From: Noviherbaspirillum_A sp047237965
GTDB lineage: Bacteria; Pseudomonadota; Gammaproteobacteria; Burkholderiales; Burkholderiaceae_D
Assembly (NCBI RefSeq): GCF_047237965.1
Contig: NZ_JBDFLX010000001.1
Location: forward strand, 2,852,001-2,916,000
Direction: 5' to 3'
Length of the DNA: 64,000 nucleotides
Shown here: one piece after another, positions 41,668 through 52,500 of the stretch
Position numbering within the stretch: position 1 is the stretch's first letter
Layout: the number at the start of each line of letters is the position of its first letter
Notes under the pieces: generated by a model
The model's input: only the letters and a program-made list of their open reading frames with translations
The model's database searches: none
Told to the model about the DNA's origin: nothing
Program-made: the position numbers and the translations under genes

Positions 41668-44331
41668 TCAGGACGAGGCAGTGGGCGTCCAGGAGCGCAG
41701 CAGGTCCGCGGTGTCCTTCTTCTGACCATCCATCGCCAGCTGCAGCGCGGTCTTGCCATTCCTGTCTTTCAGGTTGCGGTCGGCGCCGGCCTGCAGCAGC
41801 AGGCGTGCCCTGTCGACGTGGCCCTCTTTTGCAGCAAGCATCAACGGGGTCTGGCCCGCAGAATCCGCGCAGTCGACTTGCGCCTTGCGCTTGATCAGCA
41901 GTTGGATGCCAGCTTCATCACCGTAGCCCGATGCCGCCATATGCAAGGCAATCCTTCCGTTGCGGTTTTTCCAGTTCGGATCGGCGCCGGCGTCGAACAG
42001 CATTTGCGCCTTGTTGGCCGTGTCATAGGAGTAGTAACAGACGTCACCCAGCGCGGCGTTGATATCGTTCTTGTCGCCGCAGGCGGCCACGCCGAGCGAC
42101 AGCAGGTAGCGGAACAGCGCAATATCGCCGTACTGCGCCGCGTGCTGCAGCAGCGTTTTGTCCCCGCCTCGCTCGCGGGGCAGCTCCGGCCGGGCGCCCG
42201 CCTTGATCAGCATTTCCAGCAAGTCCTTTTTCTTCCCATAGCCCACCACCGCCAGGCAGATGGGGTATTCGCGTTCATTTGGCGTGTTGGGATCGACACC
42301 GGCATCGAGCAAAGCCTTGACCTTTGCGCAGCTCCCGGATCTGACAGCCGATACCAGCACGGAGGGGTCCTTGCATGCGGCCTCCTTGCCTCCTGGCAGG
42401 TTCAGCAGCGCCTGGATCACAGCCGGATCGTCTCCCTTGAGGTAGTCGATCGCCACCTTGAAGAGGCCAGGCATGTCGGATGCAACACAGTCATCTCTGT
42501 CCTTGGGATAGGACGCACGCTGCCGCGCCTCCAGCAGCATGCGCACGATGTCGGTATGCTCGCCCTTCAATGCATCCACCATCAGCTGCTGGCTGTAGCA
42601 GCCACGGTCTAGCCTGGCGCCGGCGTCCAGCAGCGCCTGCACGGTGGACGCATGGCCATTGCGGGCCGCGCGGAACACAGCCAGGGAATTGGCCCATTCC
42701 ATACGCGCGCATGGATTCAACTTGCCCTGATCGTCGTAGAAGCGAAGTTGATCCTTGGCTTCGTACCTGTCGGACTCCCCGGAAGATTTGTCGAGCGCGC
42801 GTTGTATCCGGTCATATGCCCAGATTTTTTCACCGTCGCCCTTCACTTCCTCGAAGCCGTTCACCGCCGCGCCGGCCTTGAGCAGCAGCCGCGCGGTGTT
42901 CAGATAACCGCTGGATGCGGCTTCCCGCAGGCAGGCGCTGCTGTCTTCGGGATTGCTCACGCCAGGCAGCAAGGCGCTGACCGCGGCCTTGTCCCGCTGC
43001 GTGAATGCCAGCATCACCGCGGTGCTGCCATCCGCCGCCTGTGCATCCACCCTGGCTCCCGCCTTCAGCAGCGCCTGGACCGTTTCGACCTGGCCGTGCC
43101 TGGTCGCCAGCAGCAGGGCCGTCATCCCGTCGCTGCCGTGCGCATTGGCATCGGCGCCCAGCGCCAGCAGCGCTTGCACCACCGGCATGTGTCCACGCGC
43201 AGCGGCCAGCATCAACAGGGTGTAGGAACCCGCGGGCAAGGGGCTGCGCTGGTAGGCGAACTTGATGGGCTCGTTGATCGCGGCGCGCTCGCCGGGATGG
43301 GCCGCCATGATGCGGCTCAGCGTTTCGGGGTCGTTTCTTTCGGCGGCCTTGCGCAGGATGGTACTGCTGTCGACCGTCATTCCGGTTGGCGGAGGGAATG
43401 ATGAGACTGTCGCGCTTGCCGGGGGCGTGGCGGCTGCAGCGGTGGTGGTGGTCGTGGTGACCGTGGCGGCCTTGATCGTGGCGGCGGGCGCGGTCGGGAG
43501 CCTGGCATCCTGCGCGGCCTGCGCGGCTGGAACGCTGGCGCCGGCAGGAGCGGCGTCCGGCTTCACCGGGCTGCGGTAGACCGGCGCGGTGGCGGCTTCG
43601 GGGCGCGGCGGAGCCGGTACCGACGGCATTGGCGGCTGCGGCTGCGGAGGTTGGCCGCCATCGCCGCCGCGCAGGCGTTGCGCCAGCGCCGCGTGGCCCA
43701 TGCTTGCCGCATGGTTGAACGCGGTCCAGCCATAACGGTCCGTCACATCGGCGCTGGCCTTCTTTTCCAGCAGCAGCCCGACCAGCGCGCCATCGCCACG
43801 CTGCGCGGCCACCACCAGCGCCGGCTCGCCGGTGCCGGCGCCCGCGTTCACCTGCGCGCCGCTGGCAATGAGCAGCCCGGCCGTTTTCAAATGCCCGCCG
43901 GCGGCGGCCTCGGCCAGCGGCGTGCGGCCGCCGTGATTGGCCTGGTCGGGCTGCGCCTTTTTCAGCAGCAGCAACTCGACGGCATCGTCCTTGCCCGCGC
44001 CTGCGGCCAGCGACAGTGCGCTGTCGCCGCGGCTGTTCTGCAGGTTCACGCTTGCGCCCTGCTGTCCCTTCATCAGCACCAGGGCCACGTCGTCATGGCC
44101 GTGCCGCGTCGCCAGCATCAGCGGCGTGAGCCGGGTGTCGGGATCGATGGCGTCGACCGCGATGCCGCCGGCGGCCAGCAGGCGCTTGACGGCGGCCACG
44201 TCGCCTTCGCGGCAGGCCTGGTACAGCAGGGGCTGGGAGGGGCTCGCGTTATTGCCGGGAGAGGGTGCGACAGGCTGGGGCAAGGGATGCGCGGCGGCGG
44301 ACGTGCCGGGAACGGCATTGGCGGGTTGCAT
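41668..44331 (-). CDS. Ankyrin-repeat protein E
   Basis: An 887-residue protein from ATG 44331 (AGGAGG upstream). N-terminal ankyrins (about 30-220) are followed by a Pro-rich then Thr-rich linker (TTTTTAAAATPP, about 300) without the PAYxA motif of C and D, and a second ankyrin array to the end (LMLAAKEGHVDRARLLLQAGAD). It has the first ATG of the putative E-D-C transcript and the only full promoter-like element of the three. Function is unknown; protein binding is inferred from the repeats. Confidence 0.88.
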   Translation of the reverse strand: MQPANAVPGTSAAAHPLPQPVAPSPGNNASPSQPLLYQACREGDVAAVKRLLAAGGIAVDAIDPDTRLTPLMLATRHGHDDVALVLMKGQQGASVNLQNSRGDSALSLAAGAGKDDAVELLLLKKAQPDQANHGGRTPLAEAAAGGHLKTAGLLIASGAQVNAGAGTGEPALVVAAQRGDGALVGLLLEKKASADVTDRYGWTAFNHAASMGHAALAQRLRGGDGGQPPQPQPPMPSVPAPPRPEAATAPVYRSPVKPDAAPAGASVPAAQAAQDARLPTAPAATIKAATVTTTTTTAAAATPPASATVSSFPPPTGMTVDSSTILRKAAERNDPETLSRIMAAHPGERAAINEPIKFAYQRSPLPAGSYTLLMLAAARGHMPVVQALLALGADANAHGSDGMTALLLATRHGQVETVQALLKAGARVDAQAADGSTAVMLAFTQRDKAAVSALLPGVSNPEDSSACLREAASSGYLNTARLLLKAGAAVNGFEEVKGDGEKIWAYDRIQRALDKSSGESDRYEAKDQLRFYDDQGKLNPCARMEWANSLAVFRAARNGHASTVQALLDAGARLDRGCYSQQLMVDALKGEHTDIVRMLLEARQRASYPKDRDDCVASDMPGLFKVAIDYLKGDDPAVIQALLNLPGGKEAACKDPSVLVSAVRSGSCAKVKALLDAGVDPNTPNEREYPICLAVVGYGKKKDLLEMLIKAGARPELPRERGGDKTLLQHAAQYGDIALFRYLLSLGVAACGDKNDINAALGDVCYYSYDTANKAQMLFDAGADPNWKNRNGRIALHMAASGYGDEAGIQLLIKRKAQVDCADSAGQTPLMLAAKEGHVDRARLLLQAGADRNLKDRNGKTALQLAMDGQKKDTADLLRSWTPTASS

Positions 44332-44394
44332 GGTGGCTGGCCTCCTGTTGGCGAGGCGGGGAGCCTCGCCGCCCGCCTGTCGTTGATGGGGCCG

Positions 44395-44423
44395 CTTGGT
44401 AACAGGGAAGACAACGATGTGCC
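44395..44423 (-). promoter_or_regulatory. Shared bipartite promoter-like element, gene E
   Basis: Minus strand GGCACA, 18 nt, CCAAG (within GTTACCAAG), ending 63 nt before the ATG. A GC-rich 8-bp hairpin (44350-44370) lies between it and the ribosome site. Confidence 0.5.
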
Positions 44424-44579
44424 AGCGTCAGGCCGGGTTGCCGACGGGCGGCATGATGCCACGCGCCGGAAGGCGGCTATCCGGCGACGGCGCGGCAAGC
44501 AGCCGGATGGCTGCTGCCGGGCTCGCCGTTAGCTGCTAGCCGCTGGGCGTTCCTGGATTGCCGCCCGGCTGCTTCCCGC

Positions 44580-46520
44580 TCAGATCTCGACCTGCGTGCC
44601 CAGCTCGATCACCCGGTTGGTGGGCACCCGGAAGTAGTCCGCCGCATCCCGCGCATTGCGCGACATGGTGGCGAACAGCGCCTCGCGCCAGCGCGCCATG
44701 CCGCCGCCAACGGCGGAAATCACGGTCTGGCGGGCGATGAAGAAGGAGGTCTCCATCATCTCGAATTCCAGGCCATGCCTGGCGCACATGGCCAGCGCCA
44801 GCGGAATGTCGCGCTCGTCCTTGAAGCCGTAATACACATTGACCTGGTAGCACTCATGGCCCAGCGGCTCGACCTTGACCCGGTCTTCCATCGGCACGGT
44901 GGGGATGTCCTCGTTGAACACGGTCAGGAACACGATGCGCTGGTGCAGCACCTTGTTGTGCAGCAGATTGTGCAGCATCGCATGCGGCACGCCGTCGCCT
45001 TCGGCGCGGAAGAACACGCCGGTGCCGTCGACCCGGTGCGGCGGGCCGTAGAACAGCGACTGCAGGAAGTCGTTCAGCGGGATGGCGTGCTTCTTCAGGT
45101 TGTTGAACACCAGTTCGCGGCCGGTCTTCCAGGTCAGCATGATGGTCACCATCAGCGCCGACAGCGCCAGCGGGAACCAGCCGCCGCTGACGATCTTCAG
45201 CGAGGTCGAGGCCAGCAGCGTGAGGTCCAGCGTCAGGAAGAAACCCGTGGCCAGCGTGGCCAGCAGCAGATTGTATTTCCACTGGTAGCGCACCACGAAG
45301 AAGGTGAGGATGGTGGTGGTGGTCATGGTGGCGGTGGCGGCGATGCCGTAAGCCGAGGCCAGGTTGCCGGAAGAGCCGAAGCCGATCACGGCCATCAGCA
45401 CGATGGTCAGCTGCACCCAGTTCACCAGCGGGATGTAGATCTGGCCCATTTCGCGGTCGGAGGTGTAGACCACCCGCATGCGCGGCAAAAAGCCCAGCGA
45501 GATCGCCTGCTGCGTCACCGAGAAGGCGCCGGAGATGGTGGCCTGCGAGGCGATCACGGTGGCCATGGTCGACAGCACCACCAGCGGGTAGATGCTCCAC
45601 GGGCCGAGCTGCTGGAAGAAGGGATTGGTCACCGCCGCCGGCGTGGACATGAGCAGCGCGCCCTGGCCAAGATAGTTCAGCGCCAGCGCCGGGAGCACCA
45701 CCGAGAACCAGGCCAGCCGCACCGACTTCTTGCCGAAGTGGCCCATGTCGGCATAGAGCGCCTCGGCGCCGGTCAGGGCCAGCACCACCGCGCCCAGCGC
45801 GATGAAGGCAAACCAGCCGTTGTGCAGCATGAAGTTCAGTCCATGCAGCGGATTGAAGGCGGCCAGCACCGCCGGGTAATGGATGATGTTGATCACGCCC
45901 ATGGTCGCCAGGGTGGCGAACCAGACCAGCACGATGGGGCCGAAGAACTTGCCGATGCCGGCCGTGCCCTTGCGCTGCAGCGAGTACAGCGCCACCAGCA
46001 CCGTCACCGTCAGCGGCAGCACATAGGGCTTCAATGCGGGCGTGGCCACTTCCAGGCCTTCGATGGCGGAGAGCACCGAGATCGCGGGAGTGATCACGCC
46101 GTCGCCATAGAACAGGCCCGCGCCCATCATGCCCAGCAGCATCACCGGATAATGCCAGCGCGAGCCGGTGCCGACCGAGGACATCGCCAGCGCGCTCAGG
46201 GCCATGATGCCGCCCTCGCCACGGTTATTGGCGCGCAGCACCAGGGTCACGTACTTGAGCGAGATGATCAGGATCAGGCCCCACAGGATCAGCGACACCA
46301 CGCCCAGGATGTTGGTATGCGTCAGCGCAATGCCGTGTTCCTCGGCGAACACTTCCTTCATCGTGTACAGCGGGCTGGTGCCGATATCCCCGTAGACGAT
46401 GCCGATGGCGGCGATGGTCAGCGTCAGAAGCCGGCTGCCATGCCCTGGGCCCGCGTGGCTGTGAGCGCTGTGCTCGCTGCCGTCTTCGGCGTGGCTGTCG
46501 TTGCTGGTGGAAGAGGCCAA
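44580..46520 (-). CDS. kup: Low-affinity potassium transporter Kup
   Basis: A 646-residue H+/K+ symporter of the KUP/HAK/KT family. A short His/Ser-rich cytoplasmic start is followed by IGIVYGDIGTSPLYTMKEVF, about 12 membrane segments (to about residue 455) and a C-terminal cytosolic domain with VFFRAEGDGVPHAMLHNL. The start is TTG at 46520 with AGGTG 5 nt upstream; no ATG lies nearby in frame. It supports potassium uptake, especially at low pH or osmotic stress. Divergent from rarD. Confidence 0.94.
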   Translation of the reverse strand: MASSTSNDSHAEDGSEHSAHSHAGPGHGSRLLTLTIAAIGIVYGDIGTSPLYTMKEVFAEEHGIALTHTNILGVVSLILWGLILIISLKYVTLVLRANNRGEGGIMALSALAMSSVGTGSRWHYPVMLLGMMGAGLFYGDGVITPAISVLSAIEGLEVATPALKPYVLPLTVTVLVALYSLQRKGTAGIGKFFGPIVLVWFATLATMGVINIIHYPAVLAAFNPLHGLNFMLHNGWFAFIALGAVVLALTGAEALYADMGHFGKKSVRLAWFSVVLPALALNYLGQGALLMSTPAAVTNPFFQQLGPWSIYPLVVLSTMATVIASQATISGAFSVTQQAISLGFLPRMRVVYTSDREMGQIYIPLVNWVQLTIVLMAVIGFGSSGNLASAYGIAATATMTTTTILTFFVVRYQWKYNLLLATLATGFFLTLDLTLLASTSLKIVSGGWFPLALSALMVTIMLTWKTGRELVFNNLKKHAIPLNDFLQSLFYGPPHRVDGTGVFFRAEGDGVPHAMLHNLLHNKVLHQRIVFLTVFNEDIPTVPMEDRVKVEPLGHECYQVNVYYGFKDERDIPLALAMCARHGLEFEMMETSFFIARQTVISAVGGGMARWREALFATMSRNARDAADYFRVPTNRVIELGTQVEI

Positions 46521-46629
46521 TGGACACCTGTGATTTCTGGAAAAACCCGCATATTAACCGAGAGCATGCCCGCCTGGCGCGTTCGCCGGCACCCATGATG
46601 TTGTCGCTGGAGTATGCCTGCAGACCGTT

Positions 46630-46649
46630 GTTCATGACTTGACATGAAC
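46630..46649. promoter_or_regulatory. 20-bp palindrome between kup and rarD
   Basis: GTTCATG-ACTTGA-CATGAAC has perfect 7-bp arms in the 233-nt divergent gap between kup and rarD. The geometry suits a dimeric repressor site, but no regulator gene is adjacent. Confidence 0.35.
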
Positions 46650-46753
46650 GAGCAGCGCGGCGGATTGCCGGCACGGGGCCGGCAGCGGGCGTGCAGGCGC
46701 CATCGGGCGCATAATGCCGCCTTTCCTTTCTTCAAGAACCGCCGTTCCCTTCC

Positions 46754-47638
46754 ATGAACCCTGGCATGCTGTCCGCCGCTCTGGCCTTTCTGGCCTGGGG
46801 CCTGTTTCCGCTGTATTTCAAACTTTTCCAGGGCATTGCGGCGCAGGAAATCCTGGCGCACCGCATGGTCTGGTCGCTGCTGTTCCTGGCCGTGGTGCTG
46901 CTGTGGCGGCGTCAGTGGTCGTGGCTGCTCGCGGCGGCCGGCAAGCCGCGCCTTTTGGCCGGTTTCGCCGCCAGCGCCTTTCTTCTGGCGGCCAACTGGG
47001 GCATCTATATCTGGTCGGTCAACCATGACCGGGTGGTGGATGCCAGCCTGGGCTACTTCATCAATCCGCTGGTCAACGTGGTGCTGGGCTTTTTCGTGCT
47101 CGGGGAGCGCATGCGCCCGGTGCAATGGGCGGCGGTGGCGCTGGCCGCGGCCGGCGTGGGCTGGCTGACCTGGCAGGCCGGGCATCCGCCCTGGATCTCG
47201 CTGGCGCTGGGCCTGACCTTCGGCATCTACAGCCTGCTGCGCAAGACCGCCTCGCTCGGCGCGCTGGAAGGACTGTCGCTGGAAACCGTTCTGCTGTCTC
47301 CGTTCGCCGTCCTGTACCTGGCCTGGCTGGCGCTGCATGGCCAGAGCGGCTTTGCCGCCGCCACGCCGCCGACCCAGGCGCTGCTGGCGCTGTCGGGCCC
47401 GATCACCGCGGTTCCGCTGCTGCTGTTCGCCGCCGCCGCGCGCCAGCTGTCGCTGTCGCTCTTGGGCCTGATGCAGTACATGGTGCCGACCATGCAGCTG
47501 CTGCTGGGCGTGTGGCTCTACCACGAGCCGTTCGGCATCGGCCGGCTGGTCGGCTTTGCGCTAATCTGGGGCGGCCTGGCGCTGTATTCGGCCGACGGCA
47601 TGCTGCGCGCCTGGCGCCGGCCGGAGGCTGCGGGCTGA
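46754..47638 (+). CDS. rarD: RarD-type EamA/DMT permease
   Basis: A 294-residue inner-membrane protein with about ten transmembrane segments in two EamA halves. It shows the RarD signatures FLAWGLFPLYFK, AHRMVWSLLF and VNHDRVVDASLGYFINPLVNV. The substrate is unknown, although the family is annotated after chloramphenicol-sensitive rarD. The start is ATG 46754. Confidence 0.9.
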   Translation: MNPGMLSAALAFLAWGLFPLYFKLFQGIAAQEILAHRMVWSLLFLAVVLLWRRQWSWLLAAAGKPRLLAGFAASAFLLAANWGIYIWSVNHDRVVDASLGYFINPLVNVVLGFFVLGERMRPVQWAAVALAAAGVGWLTWQAGHPPWISLALGLTFGIYSLLRKTASLGALEGLSLETVLLSPFAVLYLAWLALHGQSGFAAATPPTQALLALSGPITAVPLLLFAAAARQLSLSLLGLMQYMVPTMQLLLGVWLYHEPFGIGRLVGFALIWGGLALYSADGMLRAWRRPEAAG

Positions 47639-47753
47639 TCCGCGCCGGCACGGCAAGGGGCGGCGGCGAACGCGGCTGTACCCTGCCGCGCCCTTGCGTT
47701 ATCCTTCTCCTCCTTTATCCCTCCCCTGCCCCTCAAGCAAACCAGACCCCAAC

Positions 47754-49421
<1,668 letters not shown>

Positions 49422-49433
49422 GGCAGTGCGTAG

Positions 49434-49462
49434 GGCGGAATACCCCGAAGGGGCATTCCGCC
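49434..49462. repeat. GGCGGAAT palindromic intergenic repeat
   Basis: GGCGGAAT-A-CCCC-GAA-GGGG-C-ATTCCGCC is an almost perfect 13-bp stem, in the sequence context GTAGGGCGGAAT. It resembles the dispersed GTAGGGCGGA-type intergenic palindromes seen in many betaproteobacteria. It lies between convergent ettA and gene F and could also terminate transcription. Confidence 0.6.
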
Positions 49463-49505
49463 GCACCGTTGCTTACGGCAGGCGCCTGCGCCGGGCCCTG
49501 CCGGG

Positions 49506-52500
49506 TCAGTCCGTGCGGGGGTTCAGCACGGCGTCGGCCATGGCAAGCAACCTTTCCCGCTCTTCCCCAACGAGATGCTCCCGTAGGTAGTCGATCGCGT
49601 TGCGGCCCTTGTTGTCCACGGCCTGGAGTTGCGCTTTCCCGCTGGGCAGCTCGAGCAGCCATTCGAGCACGGTCACTCCGCCATCCATTATGGCCAGCAT
49701 CATGGCGTTTCTGCCCTCGTTGTTGCGTACCCCTGCCTGTTCATCCGCCGACGGCAGCCGCAGCAAGTGACGCACGTTTAGCAAGCAACGTGAGGTTATC
49801 GCATGCATCAGCGCATTGTTGCCGTCATGGTCGATCGCCCGGGCCTGAACCTGCGCCGACGGCAGGGCGAGCAGCTGAATGGTGAACTTGAACTCCAGGA
49901 GTTCACGCCGGGGCCTGGGCGGCTTGCTGCCTGGCGTCGCTGCCGCTTCAGGCCGTCTGTCCGGCGGCAAGCATTGATCCGGGCCGTAGAAGGATAAAGC
50001 GTGCAACATCGGACTGCATGTAGATGCGTACATCAGCGCGTTCATGCCGGAGGCATCCTGTTCCACAGCCATGGCTTGTCCCGCAGTCGTGGAAAGGAGG
50101 TCGCTGACCTGGGAGGACAGGCCCAGCATCACGCTGGATATCAGGATGTTCGATTTCTTGTCCAGCGAAAAGGGGTTGGCAAAATCGTCCAGCCCCGGCG
50201 ACGGCGTCGCTTTTTGATGACGCTTGTTTTTCCTTACCGGACGCGCGGTCTTTTCCACCACCCCGGGAAGCGTAAGGCCGCGCTCCTTCATCACTTGCTG
50301 GAAGCCTTGCGGAATAACAGTCAACCCCGATGTGAAATGTGCCATGACCCTGTCCCGACGCTGCCGGGGCAGGCTGTCGAGGTATACACCCAACGCTTTC
50401 TTGTGATTGCCGCCGATCAGCACATCAAGGTCGCCAAACAGTTGTTCCAGCACTGCCTCCGGTTCGGTTTGCGTGTCAGCCGGAATTTCCCTGGTCAGCC
50501 AGTACACCGTTTGTGGCCTGCCGGTAGCGAGGGCACGATACAACGCTCCACCTGTCCCCGTTCCCTCTCCCATGCTTGCCTGCAGCAACGTGCGGTTCGC
50601 CGTTGCCAGTTTCTTGAGCCTGGCCAGGTTTTCCTCCGTTTCCTTGCCGGGCTGCGCCAAAAGGGCAAACCATTCCTCCACATCCGATTTCCATTTCATG
50701 TTGCCGGGCAAGGGCTTGACGGTTGTATTGGAAGACGGCCTGGGTCGCGCCACGCCCCTGCCCGGCTTTCCCGGTTGCCTGCTCGACGGTGGCGATGCGT
50801 TTGTCGCTGCATTTGTTTTCGTGCCCCACGCCGGCACGATCGTCGGCGCGACTGCCGTGCTGGCAGGGTCGTCCGGCTGCGCCACGTCGTTCTGGGTCAA
50901 CTGCTGATGGTGGCGGTGATCCGCAGGCGGTGCTGTCGCGGTGATTGTCGGGCTGGCGATGCTGGTGGCAGTCATCGTCGTGGTGGTCGTGGTGGTGGTC
51001 GGGCTGCAAAAGCCCGTGGTCGTGGTCGTGGTGGTGGTGGTCGTGGTGGTCGTCACGGGCATTGGTGCCCGGTACGTCGGACCTGGGCGCCACTGTGTCT
51101 TTTGAATTTCAGAGGCCGAGTTAGGCGGGAACAGCTCGGGCGCCGGATCATCCGGCGCCACCTGCATCTGGGTGTCAGACGCCTCTTGCAGCCGCCCTAT
51201 TGCCTCTTCCAGTTCCGGCAAGCCGATGCTATCGCCCGCCTGCCTGCCCAGCAGCAGCCGCAGTACCGGCTGCAGCCGCTGCGCCTGCGACTCCCCCGTT
51301 CCCAGCAGATGACGCGCAGCCTTCAGATAAGGCAGACGTTCCTCGCCCTGACGGTATAAGCGCAGCAGCGTATCGAGCAGGGTGGCGCAATGCTGATGGG
51401 CCTGGCTTTTTTGCGAGATGGCCAGGCACAGCAATGCACCGTCGACCAGGTGCATGCGCGCCTCCGGCGTACAGTTCCCGATGTTCAAGGCATGTGCATG
51501 CCGGATCAACGTTTCAAGCAGGCCCGTCATTTGCCCGCTTCCGGCCAGCTTGCTTCGAAGCAGGTATGCCAGCCCGGCCAGCAGGCCGGTGATGCTGTCG
51601 ATATGATGAATGGCACCGGCCAGCCTGTTGAACGCCTGCAGCAGGCTGCCCGCCAGCCGGGCCAGCTGCGAGCGACTCTGCTCGCCCAGCTTGTCCATGG
51701 CCTTGATGAAGCTGACCAGGTTCACTAGCGATTGATCCATGCTGACCAGATGAGGCTTGCCGACAAACTGCTCGGCCAGCGCCAGCATGCGCGCGCAGGC
51801 GCGGCTGAACCGCTTACGCTCCTGCACCGGCAGGGTCATGCCCAGGAACAGGGCCTCGCTCATGCCGCGCAGGAAGTTGCAACAGTTGCCGAGGCCCTGA
51901 GCCCGGTGGCCGGCATCGACCAGCTCGCGCGCCGGGAGGTGCTGCATCCATTCCGATAACTGCCCGACAATGGCCGGCAGTTGCGGCGCGCAAGTGTTGA
52001 TCAGGCCGGCGGCGATGAAGTCCTTGATGGTGTTGCCGATATTGGTGACAGGCACTCTTTCCGCAGCGGCCGGCATCAACCGCCAATGCGTGCCTCTGAT
52101 GCTGCTACTGCTGTCGTCATTGCCAGCCTGGCGCCATGTCGTGAAACCGCCCGACAGGCCGCCGCACAGGCACAGCGCCACCTCGCCCAGCAGCCTGCGA
52201 TTGTCCCGGCCGTCCGGCGTGGCGGCGTCGAGATCGACCAGGCCGTACTTGTACATGGTTTTGAGCTGCACCATGCACTTGCCCAGTTGGCGGGTATCGA
52301 GCGGCCCGACCAGCGTCATCGGCGCGCCATCGCCATGCGGCGCGAGCCACTCGAACATGACCTTCAGGCTGGCTCGAAACAGAGCGGTGATCTTTTCGTC
52401 CTTAAAGGCAAACAATTCCTGCCTGAGACCGCGCGTCTGACAGTTCAGTATGTCCATCAGCATGCCGTTGGACTTGATCTGGCGCGGCAGGCCACATTGC

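Noticed and set aside
30090..44331. CRISPR array or tandem DNA repeat locus
   Set aside because: The 84-bp periodicity is in-frame protein repeat coding (28 residues), with diverged units and no spacers.
32842..44423. HrpL-type hrp box (GGAACC-N16-CCAC) before repeat-protein genes
   Set aside because: Left half and bipartite layout are similar, but spacing is 18 nt and the right half is CCAAG, so it was not named an hrp box.
44775..46598. 607-codon plus-strand frame antisense to kup
   Set aside because: His/Gln-rich shadow; kup is unmistakable on the minus strand.
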